In this document: piece by piece, positions 20,606 to 29,655 of the stretch
Layout of the letters: the number at the start of each line of letters is the position of its first letter
Numbering within the stretch: position 1 is the stretch's first letter
DNA from: Anabaena sphaerica FACHB-251
GTDB taxonomy: Bacteria > Cyanobacteriota > Cyanobacteriia > Cyanobacteriales > Nostocaceae
Direction of reading: 5' to 3'
Assembly: GCF_014696825.1 (NCBI RefSeq)
Contig: NZ_JACJQU010000020.1
Coordinates: forward strand, 1 to 64,000
DNA length: 64,000 nucleotides
Notes under the pieces: generated by a model
Told to the model about the DNA's origin: nothing
What the model saw: the letters and a program-made list of their open reading frames with translations, nothing else
The model's database searches: none
Translations under genes and position numbers: made by a program

Positions 20606-20959
20606 TTAACCAAAGGTTGTACCATTCCAACCCCACATTGCACCTTTGGCATCTGCAAACTCTATATAAATTCGATTTTTAGGCACACCCAACACTTGAT
20701 TGATTTGTTGACAGAAATCCTGACTCATCGCTGAAGTTTGTTCAGGCTTCATTGTGCCAACACTTTTGATTTCAATATAGCAAACTGGGTCTGTAGTTCC
20801 CGCAAAGGTCATGGGTATTTCTGGTTCAAAAGCTGTCATCACATAAGATTCTGGTTTGCCTGTATGTTTAGCTAACTTAGCTGACAATCCTTTGAGCATT
20901 GACTCAATTTCAGCTTTTTTTGGGGCAGATACAGAAGTTTGGACTTTAATTAATGGCAT
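20606..20959 (-). CDS. MIF/tautomerase-superfamily protein
   Basis: 117 residues beginning MPLIKVQTSVSAPKK. After Met removal, Pro1 is the catalytic base typical of the tautomerase superfamily. ESYVMTAFEPEIPMTFAGT and NRIYIEFADAKGAMWGWNG match the macrophage migration inhibitory factor/phenylpyruvate tautomerase group. A longer frame to 21043 exists, but only the start at 20959 places Pro next to Met. The natural substrate in cyanobacteria is not established. It lies 106 bp downstream of cobM on the same strand and may be co-transcribed. Confidence 0.88.
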   Translation of the reverse strand: MPLIKVQTSVSAPKKAEIESMLKGLSAKLAKHTGKPESYVMTAFEPEIPMTFAGTTDPVCYIEIKSVGTMKPEQTSAMSQDFCQQINQVLGVPKNRIYIEFADAKGAMWGWNGTTFG

Positions 20960-21065
20960 AATCAACAATTCAAAATAGAGCCTATGGCTTCTGTTAGGGA
21001 TACAAAATTGAAAATTGAAAATTGCTAACCTAGATGGTGGCAATTATTCTATTAATTTTACCTAT

Positions 21066-21839
21066 TTAGTGATGAGATGAACGAAACAAGTGATTATGTT
21101 CAGGATGGTATAAACGCGATCGCCCTGTTGCTGGTAAGAGTGCGGGGCTAATTATATAAAGTGTAGTCCGCAGTAATTCTTCTTGGTGTGTACAATGTGC
21201 CATTTTTTCAAGAGAAACAACCCGGATTTTTTCATCAGGCCATCCGATGCGAAAGCAAATTGCTACTTGGGTTTGTGCTGGGTAATGTTCTAAGAGTTTG
21301 GCTTGGGCATCGGCAACATGACGCGCACTCAAATACAAGCACAGACTAGCCTGATGTGCTGCTAAACTGGCTAATTCTTCTCTAGAGGGAACTTCTGTGC
21401 GTCCACTGATGCGCGTGAGGATGATAGTTTGCACCAAACCAGGGACAGTTAACTCTACTTTGAGTTTAGCGGCAGCAGCTTGAAAGGCACTGATACCAGG
21501 AATAACTTCAAAAGGGATATTTGCCGCAGCCAAAAGCTGCATCTGCTCATGGATAGCACTGTAGAGACTGGGATCACCAGAATGAAGACGCACCACAGAT
21601 TTATGCGATCGCACCCCTTCAATCATTATTGGTAAAATCTCTTCTAAAGTCTTATTCGCTGTTCTGATCATCTCAGCATCTTGCCGACAGATATCTAAAA
21701 TCTGTTCTGGAATTAAAGAATCAGCAAATAAAATCACATCAGCCATAGCGAGAAGTTTCTGCGCCTTAACCGTTAATAAATCTGGATCTCCAGGACCTGC
21801 TCCCACAATGTACACAGCTGATTCTAAGCGTTGCATCAT
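21066..21839 (-). CDS. cobM: Precorrin-4 C11-methyltransferase
   Basis: A 257-residue SAM-dependent tetrapyrrole methylase of the cobalamin pathway (CobM/CbiF). The N-terminal VYIVGAGPGDPDLLTVKAQ, then LHSGDPSLYSA and EVIPGISAFQAAAAKLK, are the conserved SAM-binding signatures. TIILTRISGRTEVP is specific to the precorrin-4 branch. No other cob gene is adjacent, as is common in cyanobacteria where the pathway is scattered. No B12 riboswitch was seen upstream. The start may be the first or second of two adjacent Met codons. Confidence 0.93.
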   Translation of the reverse strand: MMQRLESAVYIVGAGPGDPDLLTVKAQKLLAMADVILFADSLIPEQILDICRQDAEMIRTANKTLEEILPIMIEGVRSHKSVVRLHSGDPSLYSAIHEQMQLLAAANIPFEVIPGISAFQAAAAKLKVELTVPGLVQTIILTRISGRTEVPSREELASLAAHQASLCLYLSARHVADAQAKLLEHYPAQTQVAICFRIGWPDEKIRVVSLEKMAHCTHQEELLRTTLYIISPALLPATGRSRLYHPEHNHLFRSSHH

Positions 21840-21984
21840 AGTTGAATTGCTCCAATTTTACCCGTATTTATTTATACCTGTAGAACCCAGAATTCCGGAA
21901 AAAAATTTTTGGCATTTCTTAACTACCCTTCCGGATTAACTCCCTTTGCCTAGTAGAAAGATATGGTAGATGCACCCTGGTTAA

Positions 21985-22012
21985 GCCCTGGAGAACACTC
22001 TGGGGCATTTTT
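21985..22012 (+). terminator. Orphan hairpin with T run
   Basis: GCCCTGGAG pairs with CTCTGGGGC (two G-U pairs, ANCA-type 4-nt loop), followed by ATTTTTTA. The T run is on the plus strand while both neighbouring genes (cobM, lgt) are on the minus strand. It could terminate a short plus-strand transcript from the 21840-21985 interval. Confidence 0.5.
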
Positions 22013-22081
22013 TATTTTTAGTCAGTTGTCAGTTGAAGAAGGCAAAAGACAAGAGAAGAAATTTCTCCCCTCCCCATCTCC

Positions 22082-22963
22082 CTAGTCCCCAGTCCCCATC
22101 ACCCCATCACTTTTAGAGGGGGAAACGACATCAGGTAAAGGGCGTTTGAGTACATAAAGCCAAGCTAAACCAGCTAATCCTACAGTAATTCCCGTTAAAC
22201 TGACTATTTGTGCAATCCTCAGTGGTCCTAGCATCAAGCTATCTGTGCGTAAGCCTTCAATCCAAAATCGTCCCAAGCTGTAGGCTACCCAGTAAACTAG
22301 AAATAACGTCCCTACCTTGAGGCGTGGCTTGCCAGATAAAGCCCGAAAAAATAAAGTCAGCAGCAAAGCAAAAACCATTAAATTCCACAGAGATTCATAA
22401 AGAAACGTGGGGTGGAAATATTCAAAATTAGCCAAGCTGGGGGGACGACGATCCGTAGGAATATAAAGCTTCCAGGGTAAATCTGTAGGTCCGCCAAAAG
22501 CTTCAGAATTGAAGAAATTACCCCAACGTCCGATTGCTTGCCCTAAAATCAGCGAAGGAGCCACTAAATCTGTTAATTGCCAAAAAGATATCTTTTTGAG
22601 TTTGGCAAAGATTAACGCCGCTGCCACACCGCCAATAATCGCCCCGTGGATGGCAATACCTCCTTGCCAAATGGCAATGATCCGCTCTGGATGTTGGGAG
22701 TATTCTGACCATTGAAATAAAACATAATATAACCGCGCGGCGGGAATAGCCCCAATTACCAGCCAAATTGACAAATCACTGATTAACTCAGGATTAACGT
22801 GACGACGCTTTGCCAGGTATTGAGAAAGGCTAACGCCAATCAAGACGGATGAGGCAATCAACAAGCCATACCAGCGGATAACTACCGGGCCTAGTTTCAC
22901 TAAAATAGGTCCTGGAGAAGTAAATTGAAACCCCAAGGGCAAAGCGGAAAAATCCAGTGCCAT
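22082..22963 (-). CDS. lgt: Prolipoprotein diacylglyceryl transferase
   Basis: Lgt moves diacylglycerol from phosphatidylglycerol to the lipobox Cys of lipoproteins in the plasma membrane. The 293 residues contain about seven hydrophobic segments. HGAIIGG holds the essential His, and the Lgt signature is [21 protein letters not shown] and [12 protein letters not shown] complete the match. The last ~15 residues ([13 protein letters not shown]) are read from a CCCCANT repeat. A client lipoprotein, the DM13 protein, is encoded near 61 kb. Confidence 0.96.
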   Translation of the reverse strand: MALDFSALPLGFQFTSPGPILVKLGPVVIRWYGLLIASSVLIGVSLSQYLAKRRHVNPELISDLSIWLVIGAIPAARLYYVLFQWSEYSQHPERIIAIWQGGIAIHGAIIGGVAAALIFAKLKKISFWQLTDLVAPSLILGQAIGRWGNFFNSEAFGGPTDLPWKLYIPTDRRPPSLANFEYFHPTFLYESLWNLMVFALLLTLFFRALSGKPRLKVGTLFLVYWVAYSLGRFWIEGLRTDSLMLGPLRIAQIVSLTGITVGLAGLAWLYVLKRPLPDVVSPSKSDGVMGTGD

Positions 22964-23196
22964 GCAAAATTACCTAAAAGATTTGATTGACCACTGCTAT
23001 ATAAATCCTAGACAAGTCTAGACATTTACTTCTTACTTCAACGTGAACAAGAGAGCGGTTATCCCAGCCTTCAGGAAGGAAGCCATAACCTATAACCTGT
23101 CACCTTTTCCCAATCCCCAGCACGGAAATGCTAACTTTAAGTAAGTTTAATCAATTTCTGTCGCTATAATTACCTAAAGCAGTTTGATGTATATGA

Positions 23197-23748
23197 ATGA
23201 TCGCTATTTATCCTGGGAGCTTTGATCCTATTACTTTGGGACACCTTGACCTTATTCAGCGAGGTAGTCGGCTGTTTGATGAGGTGATAGTGGCTGTATT
23301 GCGAAATCCTAACAAAATGCCACTGTTTACGGTGCAACAACGGTTAGAACAAATTCGTCTGGCTACAAAACATCTCCCTAATGTGGAAGTAGACAGCTTT
23401 GATGGGCTGACAGTTAACTATGCCCAAATGCGACAAGCACAAGTTGTATTGCGTGGTTTACGAGCGGTTTCCGACTTTGAGATCGAGCTACAAATGGCTC
23501 ACACTAATAAAACACTTTCTACTCAGATCGAGACAGTTTTTCTGGCCACCTCGAATGAATATAGTTTTTTAAGTAGTAGTGTGGTAAAAGAGATTGCAAA
23601 GTTTGGTGGCTCTGTTAATCATCTTGTTCCCCCACACATTGCCCTGGATATATACCAATGCTACAACCAAAACTCTCCAGCCCTGAATCCAATCACAACG
23701 GAAACCACGTCCCACCTCAAGAGAATCCGAATGGACAAGGAGGTGTAG
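23197..23748 (+). CDS. coaD: Phosphopantetheine adenylyltransferase
   Basis: CoaD transfers AMP from ATP to 4'-phosphopantetheine in coenzyme A synthesis. [20 protein letters not shown] carries the nucleotidyltransferase motif GxFDPxTxGH. [18 protein letters not shown] and [18 protein letters not shown] are CoaD hallmarks. The conserved fold ends near residue 160; this protein has 183 residues. Its last ~20 residues overlap the next gene by 91 nt in another frame. The start ATG directly precedes the conserved N-terminus. Confidence 0.96.
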   Translation: MIAIYPGSFDPITLGHLDLIQRGSRLFDEVIVAVLRNPNKMPLFTVQQRLEQIRLATKHLPNVEVDSFDGLTVNYAQMRQAQVVLRGLRAVSDFEIELQMAHTNKTLSTQIETVFLATSNEYSFLSSSVVKEIAKFGGSVNHLVPPHIALDIYQCYNQNSPALNPITTETTSHLKRIRMDKEV

Positions 23749-24326
23749 ACATTCTGCAAGAACTCAACCGTATAGAGGACATAGTTCTCGCTGGTCTGGA
23801 AATTCCCCTGGTAGGACGCACGCTGATCAATGAAAACAAGCTACTCGAACAGCTTGATTTTGTTCGTGTTTCTTTACCGTCGGTGTTTCAAGAAGCAGCA
23901 GAACTCCTCCAACACAAGGAAGAAATCATGCTGGAAGCGGAGGAGTATGGACAGCAGGTTGTAGAAGCAGCACAAGCCAAAAGAGCGCAAATTTTGGCTG
24001 ATAGCGATATTATCAGACAGGCAGAACGGGAAGCTGAACAACTGCGTCGCAAAGTGCAGCAAGAGTGTGACACGATGATGCAAGAAACTCTGGCAGAAAT
24101 AGAGCGCAAGCGACGTGCCTGTATGCAAGAATTGGAAGAAATGCGCCAAACTGCGATCGCTCAAGCTCAAGAAATTGAAGATGGTGCTGATCAATATGCC
24201 GATAATGTTCTAGAAAATATCGAGCAAGATCTTCAGGAAATGTTGCGAATTATTACTAATGGCCGCTTACAACTGCGAGGAGACATACCAAAGCAGCGTA
24301 ATTCATCCCATCCTAAGAAGAGATAA
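23658..24326 (+). CDS. DivIVA-like coiled-coil protein
   Basis: A 222-residue protein. After ~35 low-complexity residues comes [17 protein letters not shown], then [20 protein letters not shown], then a coiled coil from about residue 75 to 195 rich in Glu, Gln, Arg and Ala. The layout resembles cyanobacterial DivIVA/Cdv3-like or F0-b-like coiled-coil proteins, but I cannot choose between them. The start ATG lies within coaD, so the two are probably translationally coupled. If translation begins later, the first Met after the overlap is well inside the conserved part, so the overlapping start is favoured. Function is inferred only. Confidence 0.75.
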   Translation: MLQPKLSSPESNHNGNHVPPQENPNGQGGVDILQELNRIEDIVLAGLEIPLVGRTLINENKLLEQLDFVRVSLPSVFQEAAELLQHKEEIMLEAEEYGQQVVEAAQAKRAQILADSDIIRQAEREAEQLRRKVQQECDTMMQETLAEIERKRRACMQELEEMRQTAIAQAQEIEDGADQYADNVLENIEQDLQEMLRIITNGRLQLRGDIPKQRNSSHPKKR

Positions 24327-24445
24327 TTATCTGATCACTTTGTGATTTAGTGTTTCTGGTTTTTCGGGGGCTATGAACTGTTTTACAGTTAGACACTGTT
24401 ACCCTAGACTGTGTTGAAAGTACCGTCATCAAGTACATCAAAAAC

Positions 24446-26080
24446 ATGAAATCTAGGGGTTTTAACATCTCTCTTTTATCTATAGGCAGCAGCCTAACAG
24501 CTTTGTTAGTTATTGCTGGCAGTTCCATGCTTCTGCCTAGTCAGGTAAACGCTGGTTCTACTCAGGGTTTAATTGCACAAATTCCAGCCAGTGCCACGGT
24601 GATTTATGTTAATCCTGTGACTGGTCAAGATCGTAGTGGTGCTGGTATTACCGCAGAAGCGCCCTACAAAACCATTACCTTCGCTCTCTCGCGGGCGCAA
24701 TCAAATACAGTTATTAAACTAGCTCCTGGTAGTTATACCAAGGATACAGGGGAAACTTTCCCTTTACTGCTCAAACCAGGAGTAATACTTCTGGGTAATG
24801 AATCTACCAAAGGTCAAGGAACAGTAATCATCGGTGGTGGTTATTACACCAGTCGTACTTTTGCTAGACAGGATGTGACAATCTTAGCAGAAAATAACAC
24901 CACTATTACAGGCGTAGCAATTACTAATCCCAATCAACGGGGTACTGCTGTGTGGGTAGAGTCAACTAATCCCACTATCAAAAACAATACTTTTAGCAAC
25001 AGTGCCAGAGAGGGGGTTTTTATTACAGGTACAGGAAATCCCAAAATTGAAAATAACATCTTTTTCAAAAATCAAGGCAATGGGGTTTCAGTAGCTAAAT
25101 CTGCTCAAGGAGAAATTCGCAATAACTCATTTGAGGATACTGGTTTTGGTTTGGCTATTGGTGGTACTTCTACACCATTAGTAGAAGGAAACCAAATTAT
25201 CCAAAACCAAGATGGTCTGTTTGTCTCAGAAGCTGCCAGACCCATACTGCGTAAGAATGTCATTCAGAACAATAAGCGGGATGGTATTGTGGCCACTATC
25301 GACGCTCTCCCCAATCTTGGTACTGATGACAATCCTGGTGGTAATCTCATTCGTAATAACACTCGTTACGACTTGAATAATTCCACTAGAACTAACCGCA
25401 TTGTTGCTGTTGGCAATGATATTGATCAAAAGCGGATTTTAGGTGCAGTAGATTTTGTGGCGGCAACTGTTACCCCTCCTGCTGGTAATGGTTCTACTGT
25501 ATTTCAAGATGTGTCTACAGGTTATTGGGCAAAAGCCTACATTGAAGCTTTAGCTTCCCAAAATATTATTGCAGGTTTTCCTGATGGTACTTTTAGACCT
25601 AATGAGCCTGTAACTCGCGCCCAATTTGCGACTATTATCACTAAAGCTTTGACACCCCCAGCTAAACGTACAGCCATTCAGTTTAAGGATGTCAAAAGCA
25701 ATTTTTGGGCTTATGGAGCAATTCAATCAGCTTACCAAAGTCAGTTTGTGGCTGGTTATCCTGATGGGACTTTTAAACCACAGCAAGAAATTCCTAGAGT
25801 GCAGGCTTTAGTGGCTTTAGCTAACGGGTTGAATCTCACTGCTAACAATAACAGTATTGTCACCGTTTACACTGATGCTGCTCAAATTCCTAATTATGCA
25901 GTTGGACCTGTTGCGGCTGCAACTGTTAGGCAATTAGTGATTAATTATCCGATAGTTCAACAGCTTGATCCTAATCGTCAGGCCACTAGAGCAGAAATTG
26001 CTGCCTTTGTCTATCAGGCACTTGTCACTATTGGTAGGGCGCAACCAATTCCTTCTCCTTATTTAGTCACTGCTCAGTAA
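24446..26080 (+). CDS. Secreted beta-helix protein with SLH domains
   Basis: 544 residues. An N-terminal signal peptide is followed by a DUF1565-type opening (VIYVNPVTGQDRSGAGITAE, then PYKTITFAL) and right-handed parallel beta-helix repeats (NNTFSNSAREGVFITGTGNP and similar, residues ~150-300). The C-terminal ~190 residues are S-layer homology units: FQDVSTGYWAKAYIEALASQ with AGFPDGTFRPNEPVTRAQFA, then FKDVKSNFWAYGAIQSAYQS with AGYPDGTFKPQQ, and a weaker third. SLH units anchor proteins to the cell wall; the beta-helix may bind or cleave polysaccharide, but no catalytic residues can be named. Confidence 0.88.
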   Translation: MKSRGFNISLLSIGSSLTALLVIAGSSMLLPSQVNAGSTQGLIAQIPASATVIYVNPVTGQDRSGAGITAEAPYKTITFALSRAQSNTVIKLAPGSYTKDTGETFPLLLKPGVILLGNESTKGQGTVIIGGGYYTSRTFARQDVTILAENNTTITGVAITNPNQRGTAVWVESTNPTIKNNTFSNSAREGVFITGTGNPKIENNIFFKNQGNGVSVAKSAQGEIRNNSFEDTGFGLAIGGTSTPLVEGNQIIQNQDGLFVSEAARPILRKNVIQNNKRDGIVATIDALPNLGTDDNPGGNLIRNNTRYDLNNSTRTNRIVAVGNDIDQKRILGAVDFVAATVTPPAGNGSTVFQDVSTGYWAKAYIEALASQNIIAGFPDGTFRPNEPVTRAQFATIITKALTPPAKRTAIQFKDVKSNFWAYGAIQSAYQSQFVAGYPDGTFKPQQEIPRVQALVALANGLNLTANNNSIVTVYTDAAQIPNYAVGPVAAATVRQLVINYPIVQQLDPNRQATRAEIAAFVYQALVTIGRAQPIPSPYLVTAQ

Positions 26081-26186
26081 TTTGTAATTACCGCATATTG
26101 CAGGTAAATGAGGTACAAATTTTCATCACAGAGCTTGGCAATAAAAGGGTTTTACTGCTGATGCCTGAAAGCTGCTGTAATTAAAA

Positions 26187-26208
26187 AGGTGGGCAATAAT
26201 GCCCACCT
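26187..26208 (-). terminator. Terminator for the DUF2382 gene
   Basis: AGGTGGGC/GCCCACCT stem with a 6-nt loop. On the minus strand it is followed by TTTTTAATT, so it serves the gene at 26242; it lies between convergent genes and may work both ways. Confidence 0.75.
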
Positions 26209-26241
26209 GACAATTAACTATTAACTATTACCTGTTTCCTG

Positions 26242-26715
26242 TCACCTGTGTTTGTCAGGAGAATTAGAAGAACAGCGGTTAAACCATTCTTCATACTTTT
26301 GCTGTTGTGACTGATTTTCTACTAAAATCGTGATTTTGACTTGGTGACAGCCGTGATTTTTTTCTTGAGCGATCGCATTTAAAAGCAAACTAGCAATTTT
26401 CGGTGAACTAAACTCTCCACTAACAATTAACCCAGTGTCAAAATTGGTAACTTTTCGTATTTCCTCTTCGATTAACTCAATACCAGAAATCTCACCCTGA
26501 CCTAAATCAATTTCTGCTAGTTTTTTGTGATCGGGACTAACTTGTTCAACAATCAACTTTTCCCGTCTCACAGGAACTTGGATCATGTGAGTTTCGATTT
26601 CCTTGCGAACAATAACCTCTCCCACCTTTTGTTTGTGATTATCAACAAACAATCTTTCTTCTAAGAGAGGAATAATTGTTTCTTCCTTTGTGTTCTTTGT
26701 GTCTTCGTGGTTCAT
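26242..26715 (-). CDS. DUF2382 (YsnF-like) protein
   Basis: A 157-residue protein. IIPLLEERLFVDNHKQKVGEVIVRKEIETHM, followed by VPVRREKLIVEQVSPD, is the DUF2382/YsnF motif (a strand pattern repeated in the two larger neighbours). Unlike them it has no PRC-barrel domain. The C-terminal ~60 residues (GEISGIELIEEEI ... KYEEWFNRC) are unrelated to the neighbours. DUF2382 proteins are linked to general stress and, in heterocystous cyanobacteria, to resting cells. The function is not established. It is the last gene of a three-gene minus-strand cluster. Confidence 0.75.
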   Translation of the reverse strand: MNHEDTKNTKEETIIPLLEERLFVDNHKQKVGEVIVRKEIETHMIQVPVRREKLIVEQVSPDHKKLAEIDLGQGEISGIELIEEEIRKVTNFDTGLIVSGEFSSPKIASLLLNAIAQEKNHGCHQVKITILVENQSQQQKYEEWFNRCSSNSPDKHR

Positions 26716-26760
26716 TAAATTAAATAGATAATATTTATTTCAATAGATAAGAGAGTAATT

Positions 26761-26782
26761 AGCCCGCTGATGCGGGCTTTTT
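26761..26782 (+). terminator. Hairpin between DUF2382 genes
   Basis: AGCCCGC/GCGGGCT stem with a TGAT loop and a plus-strand T run. It lies downstream of the PRC-barrel gene at 26928 on the minus strand, where the T tract is weak. Confidence 0.55.
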
Positions 26783-26927
26783 AAAATTTATTAATTCATA
26801 ATTCAAGATTCATAATTAAAAGATTCATCTGGGTCTAGAGGTTTAAATCTGTGACCAACTTTTAGAAAGTTAGTCTTATCTTACCCATGCAAATCACAAT
26901 TATGAATTATGAATTATGAATTTTAAA

Positions 26928-27854
26928 TTATCGTTCTTCAATTGGTAGATTAGGAGCATTGATATCTAACTCTTCCCGACGCACGGTGTCTTGAGTTTCA
27001 ACCGTATCTTGCTCTACGACTTTTTTGATGTTCACTTGTTCCCTCACAAAAGCTTCTTTGCGAACTTCTGGAGTTTCTTCGTGGATTTCCATGCGAGCAA
27101 CTTCACCTTCACGGAAGTTAGCTTCACGGGGAGAAACTGCTCTCCCTGCATTTTCAGGAGTGACACGCTCAATAACAACGTGTTCTCTTTCTACTGGTAC
27201 TGATACTCGTGCAGTTTCGGTTTCTACGTGTTTACCAACTGCTACTTCTCCCACTTTGCGGCGATTTTTACTAGCAATCAGCCGTTCTTGATACAGTCTC
27301 AGAGTTTGATGATCTCGCTCATTTAAATCGAACAAATCAGGCTCATGTTCGTAGCTGTAAGTATCAGGGGTGTAAGTTGGTGTAGTTCTGGCTGTAGAGG
27401 TTCTTCTTTCTACTTCTGTGGAGTCTACAGGTGTTGGTGATTCTACTGAACCTGATGCTTCTAGAGGTGTGGTGCGGTAGTCAGATCCACGATATACTCC
27501 GCGCACCTGTTCTTCATAGTTGTAATCTGTTGTTAGACGTTCGTTAAATTCTGGTAACTCTTCTGCTTGTTCTCTTGTTAAACCAAGAGCATAAACGCGA
27601 TCAGTATTATAATCGATACGACTGCGACCAATGGGTAGCAAGACTTTTTTACCAAAAATCCAGAAGCCTAAGTCAACTACTAAATAGCGAAAATTTCCTT
27701 TTTCATCAACTAAAGCATCATGGACTGTACCGATTTTTTCATCGGTTCTTTCTGTATATACTCCCAGTCCTTTAATATCTTTGCCTTCAAAACTATTTCG
27801 GTAATCAGGTTCAAAATCTTCTAATTTGTAAAGAACCATTATCTTTTTCCTCAA
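26928..27854 (-). CDS. PRC-barrel plus DUF2382 protein (AvaK-like)
   Basis: 308 residues. The N-terminal ~120 form a PRC-barrel (VLYKLEDFEPDYRNSFEGKD, IGTVHDALVDEKGNFRYLVV, GKKVLLPIGRSRI). A Thr/Pro-rich linker follows. The C-terminal half holds two DUF2382-type segments (RLYQERLIASKNRRKVGEVA, then EEVRK/NIKKVVEQDTVETQDTV). The akinete marker AvaK of Anabaena has, as I recall, this arrangement, so a stress or akinete role is plausible inference. It shares layout with the gene at 28390, and both end RREELDI, which points to duplication. Confidence 0.82.
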   Translation of the reverse strand: MRKKIMVLYKLEDFEPDYRNSFEGKDIKGLGVYTERTDEKIGTVHDALVDEKGNFRYLVVDLGFWIFGKKVLLPIGRSRIDYNTDRVYALGLTREQAEELPEFNERLTTDYNYEEQVRGVYRGSDYRTTPLEASGSVESPTPVDSTEVERRTSTARTTPTYTPDTYSYEHEPDLFDLNERDHQTLRLYQERLIASKNRRKVGEVAVGKHVETETARVSVPVEREHVVIERVTPENAGRAVSPREANFREGEVARMEIHEETPEVRKEAFVREQVNIKKVVEQDTVETQDTVRREELDINAPNLPIEER

Positions 27855-28054
27855 CCTTTTATATGATTTCTTACTTTCAATGATAGTAATTTATGCTTCT
27901 TTTTCCCTCTTTCTCACGAATGAATTACAGGGAAATAATTTTATCAAAAGTCAGAGATATTGCTCAAACACAAGTAGCAGAAAGAGGTCAACATAATTCC
28001 AGATTCAACTCTCTGCATAGGAGATATATCCCCAAATTCCTGGAAAATTTGGAG

Positions 28055-28189
28055 ATATATAGGACTCCTATTTGATTTGGGAAAAAACTCCGTGTACCTG
28101 AATTTTTTGAAACCCTTTTGCCTGCCTACGCAAATAATTATGGCTAGGCCTCCCGTAAGGGATACAGATATCAAACGGATTCCTATATA
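28055..28189. mobile_element. Inverted-repeat element between the PRC genes
   Basis: The left end TATATAGGACTCCTATTTGA and the right end (reverse complement TATATAGGAATCCGTTTGA) form imperfect inverted repeats. Internally there is a TCCCGTAAGGGA palindrome and GCCTGCCTACGC. The element sits in the 535-bp gap between the two PRC-barrel genes. A fragment like its left end (GACTCCTATTTGATTTTT) also lies at 2066-2083. No transposase is present. Confidence 0.6.
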
Positions 28190-28389
28190 TCCTATATATG
28201 GATATTATGTTTTAGAAATTTGCGCTACTTAGCAATAACAAATTCTGAATTACAAATGATTCAATCCAGTCTCATGAGCAGTTTGCAGTTAGCATGGGTA
28301 GCCAACCACAGACTTGCTTTAATTAACTCAATTTCCTAGTTAAATTCTGGGTAATTAGTATTATTGAGCCATCATTAATTCAAACAGAT

Positions 28390-29226
28390 TCATTCATGAA
28401 CTTCTACACTATTTCCCTTGACATTTAAATTACCGGAAGTATCAATATCTAATTCTTCCCGGCGAATCGTGTCTTGGGCTTCCACAATATCCCGATCTAC
28501 CACTTTTCTAACTCGCACTTCTTCCCGAACAAAGGCTTCTTTATGAATTTCTGGAGTTTCTTGATAAACATCTATGTGTGCTACTTCCCCTTCTTCAAAC
28601 TTGATTTCGTTGGGATCTACCACTGTACCTATCTCCGGGAGTTGAATTCTATCAATTACAACACGTTCTTTGGTAATAGGTACTGTAACCCGTGCGGTAT
28701 CAGTTTCAATGTGTTTACCAAGGGCTACTTCTCCAGTTTTCACACGATGTTTATTAGCAACTAAGCGTTCCTCATAAAGTCTAAGAGTTTGATGAGATTG
28801 CTCATTTAAACCATATAAAGTTGGTTCTTGTTCGTAGTCGTAACTTTCAAGTTCATAACTTACAGCACCCAGGGTAGAACGATAAATACTGCGTACCATT
28901 TCTTCAAATTCTTGATCAACGATGGTGTTGTCCTGGTACTCTGGTAAATGTTCTACTTGCTGCTTGCTGAGTCCATCGACATAGACACGCCCAGCGGGAT
29001 AATTGATGTGAGCTAGTCCAATGGGTAGTAATATTTTTTTACCAACAGAATCTAAGCTGGTATCAATAACTAGATACCGAAACCTGCCATTCTGATCAAC
29101 TAAAGCATCCGCAACGGCACCAACTTCGGTTCCTCCTTCCGTATAGAGATTCAAACTCTTAATATCATCTCCTCCAAAGGTTTCTCGATAGTTTGGGTCA
29201 AATTCTTCCAGTTTATAAAGAGGCAT
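28390..29226 (-). CDS. PRC-barrel plus DUF2382 protein, second copy
   Basis: 278 residues with the same order as the neighbour: PRC-barrel (LYKLEEFDPNYRETFGGDDI, GAVADALVDQNGRFRYLVID, GKKILLPIGLAHINYP), a short linker, then DUF2382 (RLYEERLVANKHRVKTGEVA, PITKERVVIDRI, EEVRVRKVVDRDIVEAQDTI). It ends with NLNVKGNSVEVHE. The linker is shorter than in the paralogue. The two probably arose by tandem duplication. The subcellular role is unknown. It has its own upstream region of about 430 bp, so separate regulation is likely. Confidence 0.82.
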   Translation of the reverse strand: MPLYKLEEFDPNYRETFGGDDIKSLNLYTEGGTEVGAVADALVDQNGRFRYLVIDTSLDSVGKKILLPIGLAHINYPAGRVYVDGLSKQQVEHLPEYQDNTIVDQEFEEMVRSIYRSTLGAVSYELESYDYEQEPTLYGLNEQSHQTLRLYEERLVANKHRVKTGEVALGKHIETDTARVTVPITKERVVIDRIQLPEIGTVVDPNEIKFEEGEVAHIDVYQETPEIHKEAFVREEVRVRKVVDRDIVEAQDTIRREELDIDTSGNLNVKGNSVEVHE

Positions 29227-29523
29227 ATCCTATTTCCAAGTTGTTGAATATCAATATCTATTCACAACAGTAGAAGTAAGTTGCCTATTTTTCCTCTTGC
29301 TGATGACTGAGTTCCAGTGAGATATGCTATAGTTTTTATCTCATACTTTGAGTGAACTTTTAGTAAATAGTCAGCAGCTATATTGCTGATAGAAATATAT
29401 CTAGGGATAGATACCATAAAAAACTGATTGATTAGAACATACCCAATTTCTGTAAGAGTCTTATAGCCAAAGTTCACTTTAAAGGACTGAATATATATAA
29501 GTAGGTAGACACAATTAAATATT

Positions 29524-29629
29524 CTCGTTCCCATACTCTGTATGGGAATGAATTTTCAAGGCTCTGCCTTAAGTGACCGCAGAGGCAGAGCCTCTATGAT
29601 AGCATTCCCAGTCGGAGACTGGGAACGAG
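29524..29629. repeat. Three-hairpin inverted repeat
   Basis: Outer arms CTCGTTCCCA (29524-29533) and TGGGAACGAG (29620-29629) enclose three smaller hairpins: CCATACTCTGTATGG, GGCTCTGCCT/AGGCAGAGCC, and CCCAGTCGGAGACTGGG. The whole can fold as a cloverleaf. The rest of the 29227-29655 gap shows no gene. Confidence 0.8.
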
Positions 29630-29655
29630 GAAAACGAGGAAATGTCAACTGTCAC

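Noticed and set aside
20451-20658. Short minus-strand frames between the tautomerase and the giant kinase
   Set aside because: Two overlapping frames without motifs; the sequence contains a GAGGA...TCCTC hairpin and looks like intergenic DNA.
29262-29534. 90-residue minus-strand frame upstream of the TPR-CHAT gene
   Set aside because: No ribosome site and no motif; it overlaps the cloverleaf repeat.
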